From positions 1-27,875 of the forward strand of contig UQSB01000028.1 of NCBI GenBank assembly GCA_900543505.1: a stretch of DNA of 27,875 nucleotides, written 5' to 3'. A program made the translations under genes and the position numbers. The DNA is from an uncultured Collinsella sp. GTDB lineage: Bacteria > Actinomycetota > Coriobacteriia > Coriobacteriales > Coriobacteriaceae. Of the stretch, positions 8,439 through 14,388 are shown piece by piece (the stretch's first letter is position 1; each line of letters begins with the position of its first letter). The notes under the pieces were generated by a model that ran no database searches, was not told the origin of the DNA, and saw only the letters and a program-made list of their open reading frames with translations.

Positions 8439-8451
8439 CATTTGCGCCAAC

Positions 8452-8510
8452 GGACGGGATGCGGAGCGACGACCGTGCAGGTGGATTCCGGATCGTCGCT
8501 TCCTCCGTCC
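8452..8510. repeat. Long imperfect hairpin
   Basis: GGACGG (8452-8457) pairs with CCGTCC (8505-8510), and GGAGCGACGA (8463-8472) pairs with TCGTCGCTTCC (8493-8503) with a one-base bulge. No T-tract follows. The function is unknown. Confidence 0.5.
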
Positions 8511-8529
8511 CCCAGCGAATCAAAACGAA

Positions 8530-8594
8530 GTTGCGGTGGAATAGTTCCTGTTTGATGCTTTAACCAGCAAAAACAGGAACTATTTCACCGCAAC
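8530..8594. repeat. Hairpin repeat family 1, copy B (best preserved)
   Basis: The arms 8530-8553 and 8571-8594 are 24 bases each and differ at one position, a G-T wobble, around a 17-base loop. The left arm begins GTTGCGGTGGAATAGTTCCT. Copies A and C lie at 4081-4145 and 12356-12419. AAG precedes the left arm in all three. Confidence 0.85.
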
Positions 8595-8599
8595 TGCAA

Positions 8600-8637
8600 A
8601 AGCCCGCGCTGGCAACAAATGTCACCTGCGCGGGCTT
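8600..8637 (-). terminator. Rho-independent terminator after the permease gene
   Basis: AAGCCCGCGC (8600-8609) and GCGCGGGCTT (8628-8637) form a perfect 10-bp stem. On the minus strand the stem ends in TTTT. It lies 111 bases after the permease stop codon. Confidence 0.6.
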
Positions 8638-8748
8638 GGCGGGCGTTCAAAAAGGCACGTTACAGAGACCCACATCAGTTATGGAATGCCGAGCAGCACC
8701 GATGCGCGATGCCCGCTGGCTTACCAAGCAACGAAGCTCGCCGTAGCC

Positions 8749-10212
8749 TTAGACAATCGGCGCAATGCCGGCAAAGTGCAGATACAGCGAGATAACTGCC
8801 ACGACAATGACCACTGCTGCGATCAGCTTGTCGTGCAGATGCGGAAGCACCTGCTTGCCGCGGCCGCGCTCGCCCAGAATATAGACGGGGATGGCTGGGG
8901 CAAAAAGGATCGTCGTGATCATGACGCCCTGAAGACCCGTCGACCACACAAGGAACAACGTGTAGATAAAACCGAGCGTACCGAAGAAGCGTGCCTTGCC
9001 AACGCTTGGCGCATGCGGCCCGTCCAGATGCTCGTTCTTCCAGCCGATCACCATGTAATAGGCAGCCGAACAGACATACGGAACTAAAATCGTGTTGACC
9101 GCGCAGCTATAGAAGAACTGGTAGGTGCTCGCCGCCACATACGAAACAATCAAGAAGAGCTGCGTGATGCCGGAGCTTACGAGAACCGTTACCACCGGGG
9201 CATCGTGCTTGTTCGTCTTAGCAAACGCCAGCGGGAAGGAGCCCTGACGCGCCGCCTCAAACGGCGTCTCGGATGCAATGATGACGTAGCCCAGCATCGC
9301 ACCGACCAGCGAGAGAATAACGCCAAGGTTTACGATGGCTGCACCAACCGGACCGATTGCGCACTCAAGAATTCCCGCCATGGAGGGCGTTGCAAGTTGT
9401 GCCATCTCCTCGCGCGGCATAATGCCGAGCGACAGCATCGAGATAATCAGATACAGCGTAAACACGGCTGCAAATCCAAGCGCCGTCGAACGACCGACGT
9501 CGCGCACATACTTTGCACGGCCCGAAATGACGACAGCGCCTTCGATACCCGTAAAGACCCAGACAAGGGCAATCATGGTCGAGACAACCTGCTCACCAAA
9601 ACCGGGGCCAGCCGGCTCTCCCCAGAAGTTGTCCATAAAGATATCGACGTTGAACTTACCCAGGAGCACAATGCTCAGCACAAAAAGCCCCAGCGGCACC
9701 AGCTTCGCCAAGGTGACGATCGTGTTGATGCCGGCAGCTTCCTTAACGCCGCGAAGCACGAGAGCGGTTAGGAACCACAAAAACACGCTGGCGCAGACGA
9801 TGGAAAGCATATTGTTGCCCGTACCGAACGCAGGGAAGAAATAGCCCAGCGCGCTAAACAGCAAGAGCGCAAAGCTCACATTGGAAAGACATGCGCTGAT
9901 CCAGTAGCCCCAAGCGGAGTTGAATCCAACGTAATCGCCAAAACCGGCCGCAGCGTATGCATAGATGCCGCCAGTCAGGTCTGGACGAGCCTGAGATAAA
10001 CCGTTGAATACCATCATCAGCGCAAAGACGCCAATGAAGCAAATTCCCCACGAAACGATAACCGCGCCGGTATTGGCTCCGCCTGCCGCCATATCGCCGG
10101 CAAGAGAAAAGATGCCGCCGCAAATGCTCGCAGTGATGACCATCATGGTCAGACGAAAGAGATCGAGGCCATTAGGGTCGATAATCTCTTCATTTTGAGC
10201 TTTAGAGGCCAT
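8749..10212 (-). CDS. APC-family amino acid antiporter, ArcD-like
   Basis: The 487-residue protein has about 12-13 membrane helices and belongs to the basic amino acid/polyamine antiporter (APA) branch of the APC superfamily. Helix 1 reads ITASICGGIFSLAGDMA, and RPDLTGGIYAYAAAGFGDYVGF with NSAWGYWIS follows; this is the pattern of arginine-ornithine antiporters (ArcD) and relatives. It lies downstream of the dimethylargininase-like gene, 109 bases away with a hairpin between. The likely job is therefore to exchange arginine, a methylated arginine, ornithine or citrulline across the membrane. GGGGGTG precedes the ATG. ArcB and ArcC genes of the classical deiminase pathway are absent here. The exact substrates are inference. 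Confidence 0.85.
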   Translation of the reverse strand: MASKAQNEEIIDPNGLDLFRLTMMVITASICGGIFSLAGDMAAGGANTGAVIVSWGICFIGVFALMMVFNGLSQARPDLTGGIYAYAAAGFGDYVGFNSAWGYWISACLSNVSFALLLFSALGYFFPAFGTGNNMLSIVCASVFLWFLTALVLRGVKEAAGINTIVTLAKLVPLGLFVLSIVLLGKFNVDIFMDNFWGEPAGPGFGEQVVSTMIALVWVFTGIEGAVVISGRAKYVRDVGRSTALGFAAVFTLYLIISMLSLGIMPREEMAQLATPSMAGILECAIGPVGAAIVNLGVILSLVGAMLGYVIIASETPFEAARQGSFPLAFAKTNKHDAPVVTVLVSSGITQLFLIVSYVAASTYQFFYSCAVNTILVPYVCSAAYYMVIGWKNEHLDGPHAPSVGKARFFGTLGFIYTLFLVWSTGLQGVMITTILFAPAIPVYILGERGRGKQVLPHLHDKLIAAVVIVVAVISLYLHFAGIAPIV

Positions 10213-10249
10213 TGTATGTGCACCCCCTTCATCATGTGATCGAACGAAA

Positions 10250-10286
10250 GATGGCCCGGACGTCCCGAATCGGGTGCCGGGCCATC
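10250..10286 (-). terminator. Intercistronic hairpin between hydrolase and permease genes
   Basis: GATGGCCCGG (10250-10259) and CCGGGCCATC (10277-10286) form a perfect stem, with a second inner CCCGA/TCGGG stem. On the minus strand TTTCGTT follows. It could be a partial terminator that lowers permease expression or an RNA processing site. Confidence 0.5.
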
Positions 10287-10321
10287 GGTCAAGCGATCAT
10301 CAGACTGTTACAGCTATCGCG

Positions 10322-11098
10322 TTAGAAGCGCAGCGACAGGCAAGAAAGGCCGCCGTCGACCTTGCGATACTCGGAGGTGTCGACGACGAGCGTCTTGTAG
10401 CCCAGATCCTGCACGGCCTTGAGCACGGTCGGATAGCCCTCGGCAACGATGACCGTACCGTTGACCCAGATGCAGTTGGCGCCGTAAGCCTCGTCCTCGG
10501 GCACGACGATCTTGTTGTACTGGGCAAAGTCGGGCTTATCGATGAACTCACCAGAGACGAGCATGTTGTTGTCCTCGATATAGTTGACGCCCGTCTTGAG
10601 GTGCAGGACCTCCTCCAGCGGAACCTCGGAACCCTCGAGGCCCCAGCCCTCGAGAATCTCGCAGAACTGGCGGATGCCCTCTTCGTTGGTGCGAGCGGAG
10701 CGACCGACGTAGAAATGGTCGCCGACCATCATGACGTCGCCGCCGTCGAGCGTGCCCGGAGAAACGATGTGCTTAACATGCTCGTCGTCAAAGAAGCGGC
10801 GGACGGCCGGCTCGATCTCATCCTTCTCGCCGTTGCGGCTATCGGCACCGGGGTTGGTAATGATGGCGCCGCAGCGAGTGATAACGGCCGGATCTTCGAC
10901 GAAGCAGCTGTCGGGATACTGCTCGAGAGCCGGCAGCACCGACACGTCAACGCCGCACTGCTCGAGTGCGTGCTCGTAATCGTAATGCTCCTCGATAGCG
11001 CGCTCGTAGATGGGCTGGCCAAGCTCGGGAGCGCTCGTGATGCCATTGCTCAGGGACTTGCCGGGACGACGGATGATGACGTGGCTGAACTTGGTCAT
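10322..11098 (-). CDS. Dimethylarginine dimethylaminohydrolase-like amidinohydrolase
   Basis: This 258-residue cytosolic protein belongs to the guanidino-group modifying superfamily, which hydrolyses arginine derivatives through a cysteine. Landmarks are CFVEDP (65-70), LDGGDVM (117-123), YVGRSARTNEEGI (130-142), His166 in VLHLKTG and Cys253 in GGLSCLSL. These match the Glu/Asp, His and Cys of dimethylargininases, which turn NG-methylated arginines into citrulline plus a methylamine. Length fits DDAH (about 255) and is far below arginine deiminase (about 400). The start has an ideal AAGGAGG. It is followed by an ArcD-like antiporter and faced by a divergent GntR regulator. Activity on other guanidino compounds cannot be excluded. 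Confidence 0.85.
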   Translation of the reverse strand: MTKFSHVIIRRPGKSLSNGITSAPELGQPIYERAIEEHYDYEHALEQCGVDVSVLPALEQYPDSCFVEDPAVITRCGAIITNPGADSRNGEKDEIEPAVRRFFDDEHVKHIVSPGTLDGGDVMMVGDHFYVGRSARTNEEGIRQFCEILEGWGLEGSEVPLEEVLHLKTGVNYIEDNNMLVSGEFIDKPDFAQYNKIVVPEDEAYGANCIWVNGTVIVAEGYPTVLKAVQDLGYKTLVVDTSEYRKVDGGLSCLSLRF

Positions 11099-11194
11099 GA
11101 TGATCCTCCTTGGATCTCATAGTACTGAGCGGACTTCCTTGCGTCCGCCTTCCTTCCGATGGCTTTATCTTAGGGTGTCTTTGCTGTTTTGTAT

Positions 11195-11206
11195 ATTGTA
11201 TACAAT
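11195..11206. promoter_or_regulatory. Candidate GntR operator, perfect palindrome
   Basis: ATTGTATACAAT is a perfect 12-bp palindrome in the AT-rich intergenic region between the hydrolase gene and the GntR gene. GntR/FCD regulators commonly bind short palindromes of this TTGTATACAA kind. The site lies 97 bases upstream of the hydrolase start. Confidence 0.5.
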
Positions 11207-11281
11207 CCTGAACGGTAGATATTTTTCGGTGAACGTATTTTTGCTTCCTAGGGTCAGGTAGCATGATTTAGCTGGTCGTTC

Positions 11282-11346
11282 TATAATCAAATTAGCCTAT
11301 TCAAACCAAACGTATTTAAATTTGAAAATATACAGTTAAGGTATAT
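11282..11346 (+). promoter_or_regulatory. Candidate promoter and inverted repeat of the GntR gene
   Basis: A perfect TATAAT (11282-11287) lies 65 bases before the ATG, without a clear -35 box. ATATAC (11328-11333) and GTATAT (11341-11346) form an exact inverted repeat with a 7-base spacer just upstream of the start codon. The repeat could be an autoregulatory site. Confidence 0.35.
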
Positions 11347-11352
11347 AAGCTC

Positions 11353-12003
11353 ATGGAAACACTCAGAAGACCCTTGAAGGATCATGTATACGACTATATT
11401 TCGAGTCGCATAGACGCCGGCGAGCTTTCGGCCGGCGACCGTGTGAGCGAGCAAGCGATCTGCGATGCCATGGGCGTGTCGCGCACGCCGGTTCGCGAGG
11501 CGCTCATCCAGCTGGCAAGCGACGGCTATCTGGACAACCTCCCCCGCCGCGGATTCCGCGTCCGTGGGTTCGATCAGCAAAACGCCGTTGAAGTCTTTGA
11601 GATTATGGGGCCGCTCGACGGGCAGGCGGCATACCTTGCCTGCCCCCTCCTGACCGAAGAGGACATCATGCAGCTAAAGTTCTTGGTTGGATCCATGGAC
11701 CTCGCGATCCAAGGCGGTCTTATCCGAAAGTACGACGACATTCAGCGGGACTTTCACCTTACGTACTTCAACCGCTGCGGCAACGACCGTCTGCGCGACA
11801 TGATTTCGCAACTCGAGCGTTGCTTTATCAAACGCGATTACGAGACCGTCGATCAGGAGACGGCGTGCAAACTGCTGGGTATAGCCAATGCCGAGCATGC
11901 CCACATTCTTGAGCTGTTCGAAGCGCGGGATGCGGCGGCCGTGCGAGACTACGTTCGCGATGTCCATTGGAACACGGAGAACGCCCAGTTCACCGTTTGG
12001 TAG
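11353..12003 (+). CDS. GntR-family (FadR/FCD subfamily) transcriptional regulator
   Basis: The 216-residue protein has an N-terminal winged helix-turn-helix (LKDHVYDYISSRI, then VSEQAICDAMGVSRTPVREAL, residues about 8-55, with wing YLDNLPRRGFRV). An all-helical FCD effector domain follows (about 75-210), with likely metal or ligand histidines in DFHLTYF and AEHAHIL. Such repressors sense small carboxylates or amino acids. It is divergent from the hydrolase/permease pair across 254 AT-rich bases that hold a perfect palindrome, so it most likely controls that pair and itself. The ribosome binding site is weak (AAGG about 12 bases upstream). The effector may be arginine, a methylarginine or citrulline, but that is inference. 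Confidence 0.9.
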   Translation: METLRRPLKDHVYDYISSRIDAGELSAGDRVSEQAICDAMGVSRTPVREALIQLASDGYLDNLPRRGFRVRGFDQQNAVEVFEIMGPLDGQAAYLACPLLTEEDIMQLKFLVGSMDLAIQGGLIRKYDDIQRDFHLTYFNRCGNDRLRDMISQLERCFIKRDYETVDQETACKLLGIANAEHAHILELFEARDAAAVRDYVRDVHWNTENAQFTVW

Positions 12004-12102
12004 GAAAGCAACAAGGGACGACATCGGTCTTAAACCTTGACGCCAGCACCGCCCAAACTGATCCATTTTCCTCCGTCCCCGAGGGATCAGCGACGCCCTT
12101 CT

Positions 12103-12334
12103 GGAAAGCGCATCCCACCATCCGGGCGAATTCCGGGATACCGTTTCCCGATGGGGCCTCTCGGGGAAATTGCGTCCCAGAATTCTGGCTCGAAACGGGA
12201 TATGGTTTCCCAAACAGGCCTCTTGCGGAAAATGCATCCCGGAATCCCTGCCCGAAACGGGACGCGCTTTCCCAGTCGAGGCCCTACGGGAAACTGCATC
12301 CCGGAATCCGCGCCCAAACCGGGACGCAGTTTCC
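12103..12334. repeat. Four-copy 62-bp tandem array with palindromic cores
   Basis: Copies start at exactly 12103, 12165, 12227 and 12289. Each has a 46-bp core bounded by GGAAA and TTTCC, and 16-base linkers separate the cores. Read from either end, each core arm is GGAAA, four variable bases, a purine, then TCCC. This gives eight half-sites in alternating orientation. Arms of copy 4 match at 15 of 16 positions; the outer copies differ mainly in the variable four bases. Confidence 0.85.
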
Positions 12335-12355
12335 GGGCGGGGCATCAAAAACAAA

Positions 12356-12419
12356 GTTGCGGTGGAATAGTCCCTGCTTGGGCTGGTTGAGGGCTTAAAT
12401 AGGAACTATTTCACCGCAA
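12356..12419. repeat. Hairpin repeat family 1, copy C
   Basis: Left arm GTTGCGGTGGAATAGTCCCT and a right arm ending AGGAACTATTTCACCGCAA pair closely. It begins 21 bases after the last unit of the 62-bp array. Copies A and C are both followed within a few bases by GAGGGGA. Confidence 0.8.
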
Positions 12420-12443
12420 GTTATTGAGGGGAAGTCCGTCCTC

Positions 12444-13343
12444 TTACAGATGGCGTTCCAAAAAGCGGAAAGCTAGGCGAATCCAGGGACGGACCGCCAC
12501 CTGCTTGTCCTCGTTGTCGACCGCGGTGTTGGCGTTGCCGAGCGAAAGGCCGTGGCCACCCTGGTCAAAGACGTGCATCTCGCATGCAACACCCTCCTCG
12601 GCCATGCGCTGCGCAAACGGGTAGACCTGCGCGACCGGCGCCGTCTTATCGTCCGAAACGCCCCACACAAAGGTCGGAGGCATCTGGCGCGAAACGTGCG
12701 TGGTAGGGCAAATGTCGGTCAGGTGCTCATCGGTCGCCTCGCCGCCCGTCACCATCGACAGATAGTCGTTGAGCAAATCGCGCCCCGTCTTGCCACCCGT
12801 CTTGGGCACGCGCAGGTCGATGCGCGGGTCGCGCGTCTGCATATCGCGCACATAGGCAAGATCGAGCAACGGATAGCCCAGCACCACGGCGTCGGGACGA
12901 ATATCCTCCGGACGAGCCCCTGCCAGGCCCGCGAAGGGACCAGTTTTCCACTGCGTTGCCAACGAGGCGCAGATCATGCCTCCCGCCGAGAAACCCACGA
13001 TGCACACGCGCCTGGGATCGACATGCCACTCGTCGGCGTTGGCGCGCACGGTAGCAATCATCTTGGCGAGGTCCGCCTGCGGGTGCGGAAAGCTCACGTC
13101 GCCCGTGGCGCTCGTCACATAGTTGAGCACAAAGGCCTGGTAGCCGCGGTCCAAAAATGCAAACGCCACCGGGTCCTGCTCGTGCGGAGCGATATGCGTA
13201 AACCCGCCTCCGCCGCAGATGATCACCGCGGGGCGGCGGCCATTGGGCTTGTCGGGCAGCGGCTCGGCACCCAGATACGTAAACGTCGCCGGATAATCCT
13301 CGGTCGGCTCCTCGCCCCACAGCGCATGGTTCTCAATAATCAT
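12444..13343 (-). CDS. Alpha/beta-hydrolase, esterase/acetylesterase type
   Basis: The 299-residue protein is a serine esterase of the BD-FAE/acetyl-xylan-esterase-like alpha/beta-hydrolase group. It shows the oxyanion-loop glycines ICGGGGFTHI (42-51), nucleophile Ser119 in GFSAGG (117-122), a candidate acid in SDDKTAP (230-236) and His264 in GGHGLSL. There is no signal peptide, so it should act in the cytosol, perhaps removing acetyl groups from imported oligosaccharides. The frame is open far upstream, but GGAGGGAG sits right before the ATG at 13343. It is convergent with the GntR gene, with the repeat region between their ends, and divergent from the PTS gene. The substrate is unknown. Confidence 0.85.
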   Translation of the reverse strand: MIIENHALWGEEPTEDYPATFTYLGAEPLPDKPNGRRPAVIICGGGGFTHIAPHEQDPVAFAFLDRGYQAFVLNYVTSATGDVSFPHPQADLAKMIATVRANADEWHVDPRRVCIVGFSAGGMICASLATQWKTGPFAGLAGARPEDIRPDAVVLGYPLLDLAYVRDMQTRDPRIDLRVPKTGGKTGRDLLNDYLSMVTGGEATDEHLTDICPTTHVSRQMPPTFVWGVSDDKTAPVAQVYPFAQRMAEEGVACEMHVFDQGGHGLSLGNANTAVDNEDKQVAVRPWIRLAFRFLERHL

Positions 13344-13469
13344 AGGTGCTCCCTCCGTGCGATTCGTGCGCACTCGTTTTTCGCACCTTAGCGTACCCCA
13401 CTTGAGCCCGCGGCACAGAAACACCCCCGCAATAAGTTGGCCTTCAACTGATATATCACAAAATCGCTG

Positions 13470-13498
13470 TTCAGAGGTATCGTTGGACAGCGTAAAAT
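13470..13498 (+). promoter_or_regulatory. Candidate promoter of the PTS EIIA gene
   Basis: TTCAGA (13470-13475) and TAAAAT (13493-13498) are 17 bases apart. The predicted leader is about 85 bases and contains the GAAACGTTTC palindrome at 13530-13539. Confidence 0.4.
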
Positions 13499-13529
13499 AG
13501 GAGCGCTGACCGTGCTGGGAAACACGTAC

Positions 13530-13539
13530 GAAACGTTTC
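13530..13539. promoter_or_regulatory. GAAACGTTTC palindrome upstream of EIIA
   Basis: This perfect 10-bp palindrome has the central CG typical of LacI-family operators. It lies between the candidate promoter and the start codon, where a bound repressor could block transcription. A second copy lies after the gene at 14236-14245. Confidence 0.4.
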
Positions 13540-13589
13540 CGGCAAACCACACGCGTGCAACATGCGCGCCTGATACGTTGGAGGCATCT

Positions 13590-14153
13590 ATGGGTCTGCT
13601 CGATTCGCTCAAGTCCACGTTCACTTCGTCGGGCGAGGCGTCCGTTCCGCCCGCAGCAAGCTTCGCCACCCGCGAAGGCGTCATCTACGCTCCTGTCAAC
13701 GGCGTGCTCGTCAATCTGAGTGAGGTTCCCGACGAGACCATCGCCTCGGGCATGCTCGGCCAGGGTTACGGCATCGAGCCCATTACCGGCACCATTTACG
13801 CCCCCGCCAACGGCCGTATCGGCGCCACCACCGTCACCAACCACTCCATCGGCATGATCACCGAGGACGGCCTGCGCGTGTTCATCCATGTTGGCCTGGG
13901 CACCGTGGAAATGAACGGCAAGGGTTTTGCCCGCTTTGTCGAGATGGGCGACACGGTCAAGGCAGGCCAGCCGCTCATCAGCTTCGACCGCGGCGCTATC
14001 AAGGCCGCCGGTCACGAGGACATCGTGACCGTCATCATCTCTGAGCTCGACCGCCTCAAGAGCATCGACCACGTCGGCGAGTCTGGCACGCTTATCGGCG
14101 GCAATCCGCTCGTCAAGCTTGGCGATCCGCTGCTGGTTGCCAAAACCAAGTAG
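13590..14153 (+). CDS. crr: PTS glucose-type EIIA protein
   Basis: The 187-residue soluble protein is a glucose-family EIIA domain (PTS_EIIA_1) of about 150 residues, preceded by a short flexible stretch. It takes phosphate from HPr and passes it to a sugar-specific EIIB. The motif VFIHVGLGTVEMNGKGF carries the expected phosphorylated His100, and NHSIGM carries the partner His85. No EIIB or EIIC is fused or adjacent, so it is a stand-alone EIIA that may serve several permeases and could signal sugar supply. The ATG at 13590 has GGAGG six bases upstream; the frame also opens at 13512 without a site. Flanking GAAACGTTTC palindromes suggest carbon control. Confidence 0.92.
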   Translation: MGLLDSLKSTFTSSGEASVPPAASFATREGVIYAPVNGVLVNLSEVPDETIASGMLGQGYGIEPITGTIYAPANGRIGATTVTNHSIGMITEDGLRVFIHVGLGTVEMNGKGFARFVEMGDTVKAGQPLISFDRGAIKAAGHEDIVTVIISELDRLKSIDHVGESGTLIGGNPLVKLGDPLLVAKTK

Positions 14154-14195
14154 CCGATCATCGTCGCATAAAGGCTCAACCACCCGTGCATCTTT

Positions 14196-14286
14196 GCCGC
14201 ATCTGTGTTGTTGTTTTTGCCTATGTAGAGGTTCTGAAACGTTTCTATATAGGCAGCTGAGCATCAACGCAGGTGCGGCTTTTGCG
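14196..14286 (+). other. Nested hairpin, possible structured RNA or terminator
   Basis: An outer 15-bp stem (14196-14210 with 14265-14279) has two G-T wobbles, and an inner 12-bp stem (TGCCTATGTAGA 14218-14229 with TCTATATAGGCA 14244-14255) has one. The apex contains GAAACGTTTC (14236-14245). TTTT follows the outer stem at 14280-14283. It lies 42 bases after the EIIA stop and about 100 bases before the acyltransferase start. It may end EIIA transcription or act in the leader of the next gene. Confidence 0.55.
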
Positions 14287-14388
14287 TAGCGAAGCATTGC
14301 CCTGTGGCATGTTGTTCAACCGCACGAACCCCCTTCCTTTGTCCGCGCAGAGCGCTAGACTGCTAGGTCGACATTGGAGGAAAGATCG

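Larger units (their letters stand above)
8286..8748. other. Gene-free interval with stacked hairpins
   Basis: No credible gene is present in these 463 bases; short frames here lack ribosome binding sites and cross the repeats. The interval holds, in order, a diverged GGGACAG-loop hairpin (8410-8438), a long imperfect hairpin (8452-8510), hairpin repeat family 1 copy B (8530-8594) and a terminator for the permease gene (8600-8637). Nothing recognised was seen in 8638-8748. Confidence 0.6.
12004..12443. other. Convergent intergenic repeat region
   Basis: No credible gene lies between the GntR and hydrolase genes. Open frames occur on both strands, but they run through the 62-bp repeats, whose period is not a multiple of three. 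Bases 12004-12102 show no clear structure beyond short GGGACG/CCGTCCC pairing. Then come the 62-bp array (12103-12334) and hairpin repeat copy C (12356-12419). Confidence 0.6.

Noticed and set aside
12103..12334. CRISPR array
   Set aside because: The repeats are palindromic across 46 bases and the 16-base linkers are themselves similar; there are no unique spacers and no cas genes.
11674..12398. Open frames across the 62-bp repeats on both strands
   Set aside because: The 62-base period shifts frame each unit, the frames differ in composition from real genes, and none has a ribosome binding site. One also runs antisense into the GntR gene.
13428..13449. Fourth copy of hairpin family 1 near AATAAGTTGGCC
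   Set aside because: Only the first few bases match. The following CGGTG core and the right arm are absent; it is just a short AGTTG/CAACT pairing.
12444..14297. A 617-residue minus-strand protein extending the esterase
   Set aside because: The upstream part is antisense to the EIIA gene. GGAGGGAG before 13343 marks the real start.
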